Below are positions 42,406 through 52,135 of a stretch of DNA of 64,000 nt, one piece after another (positions within the stretch are counted from its first letter, which is position 1; each line of letters opens with the position of its first letter). This DNA is from Chloroflexi bacterium HGW-Chloroflexi-6 (GTDB lineage Bacteria > Chloroflexota > Anaerolineae > Anaerolineales > Villigracilaceae): contig PHBU01000014.1 of the NCBI GenBank assembly GCA_002840685.1, positions 124,001 through 188,000 on the forward strand, written 5' to 3'. A program made the translations under genes and the position numbers. A model generated the notes under the pieces. That model ran no database searches. It saw only the letters and a list, made by a program, of their open reading frames with translations, and had not been told where the DNA came from.

Positions 42406-44394
42406 TCATCCCTTAACTGTGGCAAGCAAAAACAGGCTTTCGTAAGGTCCCACAACCAGATCGCGCGCAATGAAAGGCGCTCCGCGCAACAAATCTTGAA
42501 ACCCGTATCCCAGCCCATAAACCCTGAAAACATTCTCCGAAAGGGTTTGTTCCTGCTCGCTGAAGTTGGCAAAAACCAGGATTCTCTGCCCTTCGAACTG
42601 GCGGATGTATCCCAAAACATGTTCGCTGCCGGTGGACATGACCTCGATCGCGCCCCCACCGAAACCTGGATGCCGTTTGCGAAGCTCGATCAACGCCCGC
42701 AGCCCGCCGTAGACACGCCCCTCGACCGTGGACGAGTCATTGCGCGCAGACATCCTGTCCCAGTCTGTGGCCGGGCGGTGGGCCCAGCGGCTGTCCCCGG
42801 CTTTGGCGGGGTCGCGGCTGTAATCGTAATCATTGAGCGTGCCGATCTCATCGCCCAGGTAGATCAGCGGAATGCCGCCAACCGTCAGAATCACGGCATG
42901 CAACAGCAGAATGCGCTTTATCGCCAGATCGACTTCGGCTGGGGTCTCTTCACGCAAGGCTTTTTCCAGTCCGGCCAGCGAAGCGCAGGTGCCGGAAATT
43001 CGGCAGTCGCCAGTTTTCGGATTCTCCTGGAAGGGCAACCCGCGCGCGAAACTGCCGGGAAAACGCCCGGTATAGAAATTGTTCAAGAAACGGCGGTGAT
43101 CGCTGCCATTGACCCACAATTCAGCGGCGTCATCGTCCGAGAAGGTCCAGCCGATATCATCGTGGCAGCGGATGTAGTTGACCCAGGCGCAATCAGAATC
43201 GATGCTGAAACGTTCGCGCAAAGCCTGCTCAAGCAGGTTAACCTGGCGGGTGGCGAGCGTATTCCAGAGCAGGGCCATCGTCAGCGGGTTGTAGGAAAGC
43301 TGGCACTCTTCGGGCGAAATGTATTTGACAACATCGTCTGGGTGAACGATCGCTTCGGATTTGAACAAAAGCCCCGGCGCGGCGATCCGCGCAACGGCGT
43401 TAAAGGCCTGGATGAGCAGGTGAGCTTCGGGCAGGTTCTCGCAACCGGTGCCGAGTTGCTTCCAGATAAAGGCCACCGCGTCCAGGCGCAGTGCGTCCAC
43501 GCCGAGGTTGGCCAGGGCCAGCATTTCGCCGCTCATGCGTGTAAAAACCGCTGGGTTGGCATAGTTCAAATCCCATTGGTAAGTGTGGAAGGTGGTCCAG
43601 ACCCAACCCGCACCCCCGGCCCCTCCCCCGTGACCTTCGGTCACAGGAGAGGGGAGTTCACTGAATGCACCAGGGTGCTCGTCAGGGAAGATTTCGCGCA
43701 GGGTACGCTCGTAGGCGTCCGGCATCTGACGATCAGGGAAGATGTAATAAAAGTCGCGGGTTTCGGGATCATTCTGCAAGGCGCGCAAGGCCCATTCGTG
43801 GTCGCTGGCGGTGTGGTTGAAAACCAGATCGAGCACCAGGCTGATGCCTGCCTGGCGCAACGCTTCAGCCAGTTCGGCCAGTTCGGCAGTCGTCCCCAGG
43901 GATGGGTTAACTTCGCGATAACTGCTAACGGCATAGCCGCCATCGTTCTCACCCGGCGGCGATTTGAAGAGCGGCATCAGGTGCAGGTAACTCAACCCGA
44001 GCTCCCTGAAATAGGGGATCTTGGCGCGCAGCCCGGCCAGATCACCGGCGAACAAATCCACATAACAGACACCGCCAACCATCCGGTTGGATTGAAACCA
44101 GCGCGGGGATTTTTCGCGCTCCGAATCGAGTTCTTTCAGGTCCGCGCCGCGTTCAAACCAGCTTTGGGCCAGCAGGGTCAACAACTCTTCAAGGTGGTAG
44201 TACAGGTCATAGCGCTGGCCGTAAAGCTGCAAGAGCAAGCCGAACAGGCGCGGAAAGTGCGTTTCGAGGCGGTTCTGAAAGGCAAGCCAATGTTCAGGCT
44301 GGCTGGCAATTTCAGCGTCAAAACGGGCTGCGACGCGTGGCAAAAGGCGCGCCAACGTGCGCTGTGTTTCAAGGGGGAGGTCAAGTGGATGCAT
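42406..44394 (-). CDS. Amylosucrase (GH13), with a hairpin-encoded insertion
   Basis: Splits sucrose and transfers glucose to a growing glucan or releases it, yielding fructose. The 662-residue protein has the amylosucrase layout: helical N-domain, (beta/alpha)8 barrel with the DLVFNHTA region, nucleophile Asp in ALRLDAVAF, acid/base Glu in LFKSEAIVH, and transition-state Asp in [11 protein letters not shown]. Around residues 247-262 a Gly/Ser-rich insertion ([16 protein letters not shown]) precedes [14 protein letters not shown], where homologues run on without it; the DNA here is a near-perfect 35-bp hairpin. Sucrose hydrolase activity is equally possible. Confidence 0.88.
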   Translation of the reverse strand: MHPLDLPLETQRTLARLLPRVAARFDAEIASQPEHWLAFQNRLETHFPRLFGLLLQLYGQRYDLYYHLEELLTLLAQSWFERGADLKELDSEREKSPRWFQSNRMVGGVCYVDLFAGDLAGLRAKIPYFRELGLSYLHLMPLFKSPPGENDGGYAVSSYREVNPSLGTTAELAELAEALRQAGISLVLDLVFNHTASDHEWALRALQNDPETRDFYYIFPDRQMPDAYERTLREIFPDEHPGAFSELPSPVTEGHGGGAGGAGWVWTTFHTYQWDLNYANPAVFTRMSGEMLALANLGVDALRLDAVAFIWKQLGTGCENLPEAHLLIQAFNAVARIAAPGLLFKSEAIVHPDDVVKYISPEECQLSYNPLTMALLWNTLATRQVNLLEQALRERFSIDSDCAWVNYIRCHDDIGWTFSDDDAAELWVNGSDHRRFLNNFYTGRFPGSFARGLPFQENPKTGDCRISGTCASLAGLEKALREETPAEVDLAIKRILLLHAVILTVGGIPLIYLGDEIGTLNDYDYSRDPAKAGDSRWAHRPATDWDRMSARNDSSTVEGRVYGGLRALIELRKRHPGFGGGAIEVMSTGSEHVLGYIRQFEGQRILVFANFSEQEQTLSENVFRVYGLGYGFQDLLRGAPFIARDLVVGPYESLFLLATVKG
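43620..43654. repeat. Palindromic element inside the amylosucrase coding region
   Basis: The arms are 16 bases each with a three-base loop; 14 of 16 positions pair (two pyrimidine mismatches). Core sequence GTGACCTTCGGTCAC. It adds about 13 codons in frame. Confidence 0.7.
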
Positions 44395-44421
44395 GAAATT
44401 TCCCGATGATCAAGTTCTTTA

Positions 44422-44456
44422 CCACGAAGGCCCAAAGACACAAAAATTCTTCGTGG
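44422..44456. repeat. CCACGAAG intergenic repeat
   Basis: CCACGAAG (44422-44429) and CTTCGTGG (44449-44456) form an inverted repeat inside the 88-bp gap between fructokinase and amylosucrase. The neighbouring CAAAGACACAAA sequence resembles a widespread family of intergenic repeats. Confidence 0.5.
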
Positions 44457-44482
44457 CTGCGTGGTGAAATTCGCGCCATTGT

Positions 44483-45379
44483 TTATAAAGCTGCTTTGGC
44501 AAGGGCGAAGGCTCCCAGCACCCCGGCGCGCGCGCCAAGGGCGGGTGGGACGATATACTCGTCGATTTTTTCCAAGATTTGCGGCGATCGGACGTAACCG
44601 TTCAACAGCCGGAGCGTTTCGGCGCGCACCAGCGGGAAAAGATGCGGCTGAGACATGACTCCGCCGCCCAGAATGATGCGCTGGGGTGAAAGCGTGCAGA
44701 TGAAATCGCTCAAGGCCAGCCCCAGATAGAGGGCTTCGAGCGCCCAGGCCGGGTGTTCGGGCGGCAGGGTTTCAGCCTTGACTCCCCAGCGTTTTTCGAG
44801 GGCCGGGCCAGATGCCAGGCCTTCAAGGCAATCGCCGTGATACAGGCAAAAGCCTTCGAAGGGGTCGGCCTGCCGGTCACGCGGCAGGCGGATATGGCCC
44901 ATTTCAGGGTGGACCAGCCCATGCATCAGTTTGCCCCCGACCATGCCACCGCCGCCAATGCCGGTGCCGATCGTCAGGTATAGAAAAGTGTCCAAACCCT
45001 GGGCTGCGCCCCAGCGGCCCTCAGCCAGGGCTGCCCCGTTAACGTCGGTGTCAAACCCGACCGGCAACTTGAGGGCGCGCCGAACCTCCCCGGCCAGGTC
45101 GGCGTTCTGCCAGCCCGGTTTTGGGGTGGAGGTGATGAACCCGAAGGTCGGCGAGCCGCGATTGGGATCGAGCGGGCCGAACGCGGCGATCCCGAGGGCG
45201 GTCAGGGGGCGATTTAATAGTTTTTGCTGTTCTTCAAAGAAGGCGACCGCCTTTTTGATGGTTTCTGCCGGGCTGGTAGTCGGGAAACGCACCTCAGCCC
45301 GGATATCATCTGGACCGGTGCCAACCGCGCAAACAAACTTGGTGCCGCCTGCTTCAATTCCGCCGTAGAGAGGAAACAT
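44483..45379 (-). CDS. scrK: ROK-family fructokinase
   Basis: Phosphorylates fructose produced by sucrose cleavage. The 298-residue protein has the ATP loop [31 protein letters not shown] with the catalytic Asp, [14 protein letters not shown], and the zinc-binding HPEMGHI plus [23 protein letters not shown] motif characteristic of the Bacillus GmuE/YdhR-type fructokinases. ATG 45379 follows AAAGGCT; the longer frame from 45487 is not a gene start. Sits between TreS and amylosucrase. Confidence 0.9.
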   Translation of the reverse strand: MFPLYGGIEAGGTKFVCAVGTGPDDIRAEVRFPTTSPAETIKKAVAFFEEQQKLLNRPLTALGIAAFGPLDPNRGSPTFGFITSTPKPGWQNADLAGEVRRALKLPVGFDTDVNGAALAEGRWGAAQGLDTFLYLTIGTGIGGGGMVGGKLMHGLVHPEMGHIRLPRDRQADPFEGFCLYHGDCLEGLASGPALEKRWGVKAETLPPEHPAWALEALYLGLALSDFICTLSPQRIILGGGVMSQPHLFPLVRAETLRLLNGYVRSPQILEKIDEYIVPPALGARAGVLGAFALAKAAL

Positions 45380-45418
45380 GGGATAAGCCTTTCTGGAGTG
45401 AAATACCCTGACGGGCAC

Positions 45419-45458
45419 AAAAATCTCCCGATTTTTCTCGAAAGTCAGGAGACTTTCG
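45419..45458 (-). terminator. Tandem stem-loops at the treS end
   Basis: Minus strand: CGAAAGTC-TCCT-GACTTTCG straddles the treS stop codon, followed by AAAAATC-GGGA-GATTTTT. They may attenuate transcription into fructokinase. Confidence 0.5.
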
Positions 45459-47088
45459 ACTCCGGGGTAGATGACAACTGATACCACTGAAAACCGTAGG
45501 CGGGCAGGGTCAAACTTCCATCCGCCAGAACGGTTTCACCTTCGAGGAGCGGGTTGAGAGAGGCTGCGGCCAGATCAAGACGGAAAGTTTGAGAATCGGC
45601 TGAAAGGTTGTTGACCGCCAGCAGGGTCTGGTCGCTGTTTTGACGGAGATAGGCCAGGATGGCAGGATTTTCGCAAGGCAGCAGGTGTAGAGTCCCGTCT
45701 CCGAAGGCGGGATACAGGCGGCGGGTGCGAATGACCCGGCGCAGCCAGTTCAAAAGCGAATCCGGGTCTTTTTCCTGAGAAGCAACGTTCAGGCGCGGGT
45801 ATCCGTAAGTTTCGTCCGCAATCAGCGGCGCGTATGTGGTCTGGGCAGTTGAAAACCCGGCGTTCGGGCCGGCCTCCCATTGCATCGGGGTGCGTACGCC
45901 GTTGCGATCGCTGAGCCAGATATTATCGCCCATGCCGATTTCATCGCCGTAATACAGGGTTGGTGAGCCGATCAGGGTCAGCAAAATAGAGTGTGCCACC
46001 CGCAGCCGGCCGGGATGGTTTTCGAGCAGTGGCGCAAGACGACGTCGGATGCCCATGTTGAGACGCATGCGCGGCTCGGGAGCGTAAAAATCCCACATGA
46101 AGCGGCGCACTTCGGGCGTGACCATTTCGAGGGTCAGTTCATCGTGACAGCGCAAAAAGGTAGCCCACTGGCAGCCGGCTGGCAGGTCGGGGGTGCGCGC
46201 CAGGATCTCTTCGATGGGCGCGCGCTCGGCCTGCGCCAGCGATTGGAAGATGCGCGGCATGAGCGGGAAGTGGAAATTCATTTGCATCTCATCGCCGCTG
46301 CCGAAATATTCGCGCACATCTTCGGGCCACTGGTTGGCTTCGCTCAGGAGCAAGGCCTGGGGGTTGTACTGCTCGACGAAAGCGCGGAATTTCTTCAGGT
46401 AGGCATGAGTTTCGGGCAGGTTTTCGCAACTGGTGCCTTCACGCTCGAACAGGTAGGGCGGCGCATCGACGCGGAAACCATCGATGCCAAGGTCGAGCCA
46501 GAATTTGGCGACATCAAGCATGGCCTGCTGGACCGCCGGGTTATCGAAGTTCAGGTCTGGCTGGGTATTGTAAAAGCGGTGCCAGAAATATTGCCCGGCG
46601 AGCGGGTCAAAAGTCCAGTTGGAGGTTTCGACATCGGTAAAAATGATGCGGGCGTCTTTGTATTTCTGGTCGCTGTCACTCCAAACGTAGAAATCGCGGT
46701 AGGGTGAATTGCGGTCCGCGCGGGCCGCCTGAAACCAGGGGTGCTGCGCAGAGGTGTGATTCAAAACCAGGTCGGTGATGACGCGCATTCCGCGCCGGTG
46801 CGACTCGTCGAGCAGGCGTTTGAAGTCGTCGAGCGTGCCGAAGACCGGATCGATGCCGCAGTAATCCGAGATGTCATAGCCATCGTCGTGGCGCGGCGAG
46901 GGGTAGATCGGCATCAGCCACAGACAGTCCACACCCAGGTCGCGCAGATAATCCAGTTTTTGGATCAAGCCAGGCAGGTCGCCGTGGCCGTCTGCGTTGC
47001 TGTCATAGAAGGCGCGCAGGTTGACTTCATAAAAAATGGCGTGTTGATACCACAACCCCTGCGGGTTGCTCGTTGAAAGTGTTTTCAT
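45445..47088 (-). CDS. treS: GH13 trehalose synthase / maltose alpha-D-glucosyltransferase
   Basis: Interconverts maltose and trehalose by an intramolecular glucosyl transfer. The 547-residue protein shows the GH13_16 pattern: [35 protein letters not shown], nucleophile Asp in [15 protein letters not shown], acid/base Glu in [13 protein letters not shown], third Asp in [13 protein letters not shown] and [20 protein letters not shown]. The C-terminal beta domain is complete. No C-terminal maltokinase domain is attached, unlike in some TreS. It follows the permease genes by six bases, so the operon transports and reworks alpha-glucosides. Confidence 0.93.
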   Translation of the reverse strand: MKTLSTSNPQGLWYQHAIFYEVNLRAFYDSNADGHGDLPGLIQKLDYLRDLGVDCLWLMPIYPSPRHDDGYDISDYCGIDPVFGTLDDFKRLLDESHRRGMRVITDLVLNHTSAQHPWFQAARADRNSPYRDFYVWSDSDQKYKDARIIFTDVETSNWTFDPLAGQYFWHRFYNTQPDLNFDNPAVQQAMLDVAKFWLDLGIDGFRVDAPPYLFEREGTSCENLPETHAYLKKFRAFVEQYNPQALLLSEANQWPEDVREYFGSGDEMQMNFHFPLMPRIFQSLAQAERAPIEEILARTPDLPAGCQWATFLRCHDELTLEMVTPEVRRFMWDFYAPEPRMRLNMGIRRRLAPLLENHPGRLRVAHSILLTLIGSPTLYYGDEIGMGDNIWLSDRNGVRTPMQWEAGPNAGFSTAQTTYAPLIADETYGYPRLNVASQEKDPDSLLNWLRRVIRTRRLYPAFGDGTLHLLPCENPAILAYLRQNSDQTLLAVNNLSADSQTFRLDLAAASLNPLLEGETVLADGSLTLPAYGFQWYQLSSTPESKVS

Positions 47089-47094
47089 GGCGGG

Positions 47095-48195
47095 CTATCC
47101 TTTTACAGAACCAGCCATCAACCCACGCACGAAGTATCGTTGCAAGGCAAAGAAGACAATTAAAGGCAGCAACATGCTCAGAAAAGCGCCGGAGGTCAGC
47201 AGGTGCCAATCCTGGCCTTTTTCACCGACCATGGCGGCCAGGGCGCTGGTCATAACGCGGTTCTTGTCTCCCAAGAAGACCAAAGCTACCAGGTAATCGT
47301 TCCAGACCCACAGGAACTGGAAGATGGCGAAGGAGGCCAGAGCCGGAACGGAAAGCGGCAAGATCAGGCGGGTGAAGATGGTGAAATGAGAGGCGCCATC
47401 GATAAAAGCGGCTTCGAGGGTCTCGCGCGGCAGGGTTCCGATGTAGTTGAAGAGCAGATAGACCGCCAGAGGCAAACCGAAACCGGTATGCGCCATCCAG
47501 ATCGCCAGGTAAGTGCCGTTCAGGTTGAGACGGGTGTAATCCTGCAAAATCGGCACGAGCGCAATCTGCAAGGGCACCACCAACAGGGCAACCACGATCA
47601 CAAACAGGGTTTTGCGCCCGGGGAAGTTCATCCAGGCAAAGCCATAGGCGGCAAAAGCCGCGATCAGGATTGGGATGATCGTGGCCGGGACAGCCACCGC
47701 CACCGAGTTGAGGAAAGCCACGCTCAGGTTATTACCCTGGCGCACAATTTCAGCGCCGTTGGCATCCTTAAAGCGGATCTCGCGCCCGCTCATGACGTTG
47801 GTGTAATTTTCCAGGGTCAGGGCAGTGTCGAACATTTTCCACTGCAATTCTTGAACTTTAACCAGGCGAGTGCGTTTATTGCCGAACCAGACCAATTTTA
47901 TGTCGCCATCTTCCACGCCTTCGCGCAGTTCTTCAAAGGTGGCGGTGACAGCCCCGATCGTTATCGGCCCGTCCACATCGACCGAGTCGTCCAGGCGAAT
48001 TTCGCTGGTTTCAACCCAGGCTTTGTGCGGCAAAATCGTCCACCAACCTGAGACGAAGATATCCTGACTGTTACGGAAAGATGTGATGAAGATGCCGACC
48101 GTGGGAATGATCCAGACCAGGCTGATGATGATCAGGGTTGCTTCAACCAAAAAACGTGAGAGTTTCTTCTCTGAACTTGTAGATTTGGCGGCCAT
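47095..48195 (-). CDS. ABC sugar permease, MalG/AglG-type
   Basis: Inner-membrane subunit of an alpha-glucoside importer. The 366-residue protein has six helices, with a long extracytoplasmic loop of about 110 residues after the first (SGWWTILPHKAWVETSEIRL onwards), as in alpha-glucoside AglG proteins. The coupling motif is EAAFIDGASHFTIFTRLILPLS. Its ATG overlaps the stop of the partner permease by one base (TAATG). No ATPase gene is found in the cluster. Confidence 0.92.
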   Translation of the reverse strand: MAAKSTSSEKKLSRFLVEATLIIISLVWIIPTVGIFITSFRNSQDIFVSGWWTILPHKAWVETSEIRLDDSVDVDGPITIGAVTATFEELREGVEDGDIKLVWFGNKRTRLVKVQELQWKMFDTALTLENYTNVMSGREIRFKDANGAEIVRQGNNLSVAFLNSVAVAVPATIIPILIAAFAAYGFAWMNFPGRKTLFVIVVALLVVPLQIALVPILQDYTRLNLNGTYLAIWMAHTGFGLPLAVYLLFNYIGTLPRETLEAAFIDGASHFTIFTRLILPLSVPALASFAIFQFLWVWNDYLVALVFLGDKNRVMTSALAAMVGEKGQDWHLLTSGAFLSMLLPLIVFFALQRYFVRGLMAGSVKG

Positions 48196-49313
48196 TAGAA
48201 AGCCCTTCTTTCCCTGAACTCACGCAGGTTGTAAATCATGACCGGGATGACCGCAATCAGCAGGATGATGGCGATGGCGGAGGCGCGGCCAGAGTTTCCG
48301 TAAGTAAATTGTTGGATGTAAAACTCATTGGCAATGACGTTGGTGCCGTTATTGCCGCCAGTCATGACACGCACAATATCGAACAGTTTCAGGCTAAAAA
48401 TCAGGATGGTTGTTCCAACAGCGATCAGGGTGCTCTGGATGGAAGGAATCATGATCTTGAAGAAAACTTCAAACTCGTTGGCCCCATCGACGCGGGCAGC
48501 TTCGAGCAGTTCGCCAGGAATGCCCTTGATGGCCGAGGAGAGGATCACCATGGCATAGCCGGTTTGCAGCCAGACCATGATCACAATCAGCAGGAAGTTG
48601 TTCCAGGGCGGAGTCAGCAACCAGGCCTGAGATTTTGCACCAAATGCCATAACGATGGCATTTAACAGACCAATTTCCTGAATGCCAACACCCTCGCCTT
48701 TGTAGGCATAAACAAACTTCCAGATCACGCCTGCGCCCACAAAAGAGATCGCCATTGGCATGAAAATGATCGCCTTGTAGATCTTTTCGTACGGGCTGCG
48801 GTCAGCCAGCACGGCGATTAACAAACCAAAAACCAGGCACAACAGGGTTCCAAAGATCATCCACAACAGGTTGTTACGGAAGGCTTCGATCATGATCCGG
48901 TCAGTCAGCGCAAAAATATAGTTGTCGAAGCCCGCAAACTGAAAACCGGTTTCGTTCAGGAAGCTCAAACGCAGGGTACGCAAGGTGGGAAGGGCCAAAA
49001 ACCAGGCCAAAATCGCCAGGGCCGGGCCAACAAAAACGAACGGTTGCAGGCGGTAGGTCCAGGCGCGCGGCAGGCTCTCAACAATGTAATTTGAGATGAA
49101 ATACAGCAGGCCAACACCACCCACGCCCCACACAATTGAAACCAGCACGATCACGATCTGGGGAGCATTGCTGTCACGCAGGAAGAGAAACCCCTGCCAC
49201 AAAACCAAAAACGTGATGATCGGCACAAAAAGCGATATTAATAATCGGCTGATATTGGCCATGACCCAGGCCAAAACGCCGATTTTTTCTTGGGAGGAAC
49301 CGGGATTATCCAT
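48195..49313 (-). CDS. ABC sugar permease, MalF/AglF-type
   Basis: The 372-residue partner permease has seven or eight helices and the coupling loop EAARVDGANEFEVFFKIMIPS. The first 110 residues hold three helices, an arrangement shared with AglF-type permeases. ATG 49313 follows GGAGAA; the longer frame from 49385 includes sequence with no homologous look. It overlaps the MalG gene and follows the binding protein, separated by 130 bp holding a hairpin. Confidence 0.9.
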   Translation of the reverse strand: MDNPGSSQEKIGVLAWVMANISRLLISLFVPIITFLVLWQGFLFLRDSNAPQIVIVLVSIVWGVGGVGLLYFISNYIVESLPRAWTYRLQPFVFVGPALAILAWFLALPTLRTLRLSFLNETGFQFAGFDNYIFALTDRIMIEAFRNNLLWMIFGTLLCLVFGLLIAVLADRSPYEKIYKAIIFMPMAISFVGAGVIWKFVYAYKGEGVGIQEIGLLNAIVMAFGAKSQAWLLTPPWNNFLLIVIMVWLQTGYAMVILSSAIKGIPGELLEAARVDGANEFEVFFKIMIPSIQSTLIAVGTTILIFSLKLFDIVRVMTGGNNGTNVIANEFYIQQFTYGNSGRASAIAIILLIAVIPVMIYNLREFRERRAF

Positions 49314-49358
49314 AACATTCTCCTCGCCGGATATTTTGAGATAGGATATTTTATGTTT

Positions 49359-49393
49359 GGGCAGAGGTGTAAGGAGAAAAACCACCTCTGCCC
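49359..49393 (-). other. Stem-loop between the binding-protein and permease genes
   Basis: Perfect 11-bp stem GGGCAGAGGTG / CACCTCTGCCC with a 13-base loop. On the coding (minus) strand there is no T-run after it, so it is more likely to protect the binding-protein mRNA 3' end than to terminate. Confidence 0.55.
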
Positions 49394-49443
49394 CTTGTAT
49401 TTTTTAATCACGCAGAGAGAAAGGCTGCGTAATCATCGTCAAA

Positions 49444-50802
49444 CTACTGCGGCCAGGATGCGTCGATTTCTTTGAGCGCGGTATCCAAATCGATCGAACC
49501 GGAGACGTAGGAGGTCATCGATTTCCAGAATGAGCCGGAGCCAACAGCGCCGGGCATCAAATCTGAAGCGTCAAAGCGCACAGAGGAAGCGTTCAGGATG
49601 ATCTCGGCCACGCCGCGGTCCACAGAGTTGGTGTACCAATCCAGGCTGGAGTCTTTGTGCGGGGAGATTGCGCCGCCAGCGCGTACCCAACCCTCGACCG
49701 ATGCGCCAGTGGTGAAGTATTCCATCACAGCGCGAACTTCGGGGCGGTCGTTGAACATGGCGTAGATGTCGCCGGCCACGAGGACGGGTTTGCCGTAGGC
49801 CGGATCGATACCGGGCAGGTAGAAGAAGGCATAGTCCACGCCAGCTTCGAGACCTTCGGGGAAGAACGAGGTAATGAAGTTACCCTGCTTGTGCAACCAG
49901 CATTTGGGGGGATTTTCGAACATGGGCTTGGGAGAATCGCCGAAGCTGGTGGTAACAATCGCCTGGCGGCCGCCGTAAGCATAGCCTTCTTTGAACCACA
50001 GGTCAGACATGGCTTCAGCAGCCTTGCGGACCTCGGGAGAGTCGAACTTCAGTTCGCCCTTGACCCACTTGTCGTAATTCTCAAGCGAGGTGGTGCGCAG
50101 CATGAATTCTTCCATCCAGTCGGTGGCAGCCCAGCCGGTGGCGGCGCCGGATTCGATGCCGATACACCAGGGGGCATCCCCGTCGGCAACGATCTGATCC
50201 GAAAGGGCGATCAACTCATCCCAGGTTTGGGGAACTTTGTAACCGGCTTCGTCAAAGGCTTTCTTGGGATACCAGACCAGGGACTTGCCGTTTACGCGTC
50301 CCCACACACCGGCCATGATCGGGCCGTTGGGGCCTTCCATGGTGGCCATGTCGAGCCAGGACTGGTTGTAATTGGCCTGGAGTTTGCCCAGATCGAGGAA
50401 GGTGTTCAGGTCAACAACTTTGCCCTTTTTCACCTGGGTTTCGAGCAGACCGGGTTGCGGGAAGTCCGCAATGTCGGGGGGATTGCCGCCGTCAATACTG
50501 ATCGAGATCGAGGCTTCGAATTCCTTCGAGCCGGCATATTGGATGTCGATACCGGTCTTGTCTTCGAAACTCTTAACCGACTGTTCGAACTTGACAGCAT
50601 CGCTATCCACGAACGGGCCAGCCATGGTTACAACAGTGCCTTTAAACTCGCCTGCAAAAGCGCGGTCAAGGAAAGAACCGGTGGCCTCAGAAGGAGCAGC
50701 AGGTTCTTCAGCAGGGGCCTCGGTCGCGGCGGGGCCACAAGCACTCAGGAACATCGCAACAGCAACGATCAACAGGGCGACGCGCCAAATCATAGTTTTC
50801 AT
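49444..50802 (-). CDS. Alpha-glucoside-type ABC sugar-binding lipoprotein
   Basis: A 452-residue lipoprotein (lipobox FLSAC, Cys22) of the type I extracellular solute-binding family. After an Ala/Glu/Pro linker comes TVVTMAGPFVDSDAVKFEQS, DGGNPPDIADFPQPGLLE and WYPKKAFDEAGYKVPQTWDEL, followed by the C-terminal lobe. The pattern is that of AglE-type alpha-glucoside-binding proteins. GGAGG precedes ATG 50802 by five bases. It is the first structural gene after the regulator, in the regulon order expected for sugar uptake. Confidence 0.92.
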   Translation of the reverse strand: MKTMIWRVALLIVAVAMFLSACGPAATEAPAEEPAAPSEATGSFLDRAFAGEFKGTVVTMAGPFVDSDAVKFEQSVKSFEDKTGIDIQYAGSKEFEASISISIDGGNPPDIADFPQPGLLETQVKKGKVVDLNTFLDLGKLQANYNQSWLDMATMEGPNGPIMAGVWGRVNGKSLVWYPKKAFDEAGYKVPQTWDELIALSDQIVADGDAPWCIGIESGAATGWAATDWMEEFMLRTTSLENYDKWVKGELKFDSPEVRKAAEAMSDLWFKEGYAYGGRQAIVTTSFGDSPKPMFENPPKCWLHKQGNFITSFFPEGLEAGVDYAFFYLPGIDPAYGKPVLVAGDIYAMFNDRPEVRAVMEYFTTGASVEGWVRAGGAISPHKDSSLDWYTNSVDRGVAEIILNASSVRFDASDLMPGAVGSGSFWKSMTSYVSGSIDLDTALKEIDASWPQ

Positions 50803-50956
50803 CTTTTCCTCCAAACAGTTTAATTTTTACGGGTTTGAACATCGTACTGAAAAAGCTTTTATCCTTACAAACTTATATCGCCTCTTCTAACAGCCTCCTT
50901 TCAAAAATCTCCGTGTGCATCCCCCGTCAATTGAGTTTTATCTTCAGATTAACCGG
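50803..50956 (-). promoter_or_regulatory. Leader of the sugar-binding-protein gene
   Basis: A 154-bp gap after the LacI-family gene. It holds GGAGG just before the ATG and a weak palindrome AAAAGCTTTT (50851-50860) that is only loosely like the LacI operator upstream; I do not call it a second operator. Confidence 0.35.
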
Positions 50957-51964
50957 TCAGACGGTATTGCGCTCGACCAGTTCCAGTTGTAATTTAATGT
51001 GTTGAACATCGATATCCGGCTGTTTCAGACGCGAGAGCAGCAGTTCGACAGCCATTTTTCCCGAGCGGTACATGTGCTGGCGGATGGTGGTCAGGCCAAC
51101 ATAGTCGGCAAAATCGATATCATCGAAGCCAATGATCGCCAGGTCTTCAGGCACGCGCAAGCCTTTCTCGCGGGCTATCTTAAGCAATCCCATGGCCTGC
51201 AGATCGGTGGCAGCAAAAACAGCGGTTGGCCGGTCGGGCAAATCCAACAAATGGCGCGCGCTTTCATTCAATTCAATACGGTAAGGCACATTGCAGACAT
51301 AAGACTCGGGCAGCGACAGACCAGCGCGGGAAATCGCCTTGCGAAAACCAAACAGGCGCCGGTTCTCCGGGTTGATGGCATATTCTGGCAGATCAGCCAC
51401 GCCCAAGAATGCGATCCGCCGATGGCCTTTGCCGATCAAGTACTGGGCGGCCATCAGGCCACCTTCAAAGTCGTCGATTTCAATCGTATTCAGGCTGGGG
51501 TGGGGAAATTCGATCAATACAGTTTCAACCTGATAGTCGCGCAAACGCTTGGCGTCTTCGTCGGTAATCGCCATCGAAACGATGATCAGACCATCCAGGC
51601 TGCGAGTCAGCGGCAGGGTCTGGATGTAATGGTTGATGCGTTCGCTCGAATCAACCGGGTAAACCACCATCTCGTAATTGGTCGGCGAAAGCGTATCTGC
51701 GATACCGCGCAAACGGGCAACAAAAGACGGGGCGGTAAAGAACGGTGTCACGACCCCGATCCGGCCAGTACTTTGCAAGGCACGCGCGCGGGCGTCCGCC
51801 TTGGGAACAAAGCCAACTTCTTCGATGACGCGCATGACCCGCTCGCGGGTGGCCGGGCTGACCTTTTCAGGGGTATTCAGCGCCCGTGAAATCGTGGCAA
51901 TGCTCAGTCCGCTGGCCTGGGCTACATCGTAAATTGTGGGAAAGGGGTCTTTGATTGGCTTCAT
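50957..51964 (-). CDS. LacI-family regulator of the alpha-glucoside cluster
   Basis: A 335-residue repressor. The N-terminal helix-turn-helix and hinge are clear (TIYDVAQASGLSIATISRAL, then YNTPEKVSPATRERVMRVIEEVGFVP-type helices), with a periplasmic-binding-like ligand domain (GIADTLSPTNYEMVVY, IEIDDFEGGLMAAQYLI, DLAIIGFDDIDFADYVGLTT). The minor-groove hinge helix is VPKADARARALQ. It heads the sugar regulon and its operator lies five bases before its ATG, so it controls itself and probably the genes after it; the inducer is presumably an imported alpha-glucoside or its phosphate. Confidence 0.92.
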   Translation of the reverse strand: MKPIKDPFPTIYDVAQASGLSIATISRALNTPEKVSPATRERVMRVIEEVGFVPKADARARALQSTGRIGVVTPFFTAPSFVARLRGIADTLSPTNYEMVVYPVDSSERINHYIQTLPLTRSLDGLIIVSMAITDEDAKRLRDYQVETVLIEFPHPSLNTIEIDDFEGGLMAAQYLIGKGHRRIAFLGVADLPEYAINPENRRLFGFRKAISRAGLSLPESYVCNVPYRIELNESARHLLDLPDRPTAVFAATDLQAMGLLKIAREKGLRVPEDLAIIGFDDIDFADYVGLTTIRQHMYRSGKMAVELLLSRLKQPDIDVQHIKLQLELVERNTV

Positions 51965-51968
51965 GGTT

Positions 51969-51998
51969 ATGAAAGTGCTTTCATGAAAGCACTTTCAT
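51969..51998. promoter_or_regulatory. Double palindromic LacI-family operator
   Basis: Two 16-bp operators, ATGAAAGTGCTTTCAT (51969-51984) and ATGAAAGCACTTTCAT (51983-51998), overlap by two bases and together form one perfect 30-bp palindrome. On the minus strand a TATATT/TATTAT -10 candidate (51997-52004) abuts the distal end, so binding would block transcription of the regulator gene. Confidence 0.8.
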
Positions 51999-52066
51999 AA
52001 TATAGCACGTAAAAATCCCGTTGTCAACAAGCAATTAGAGTTTTTTAAGGTTGGCCAGTCGCCGGC

Positions 52067-52112
52067 AAAAAAAGAACCGGTAGACCCACTCACAGGCCAC
52101 CGGTTCTTTTTA
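52067..52112 (-). terminator. Terminator of the SDR gene
   Basis: Stem AAGAACCGGT / ACCGGTTCTT with an 18-base loop, followed on the minus strand by seven Ts. Confidence 0.85.
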
Positions 52113-52135
52113 TAAAGAATACAAGTTCAGATCGA

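Noticed and set aside
42403..44409. A 668-residue open frame on the plus strand, antisense to amylosucrase
   Set aside because: It mirrors the amylosucrase frame through high-GC codon bias, has no recognisable domain and no ribosome site, while the minus-strand protein has all GH13 motifs.
49657..50823. A 388-residue plus-strand frame antisense to the sugar-binding protein
   Set aside because: No domain or ribosome site; the opposite strand has a full binding-protein with lipobox.
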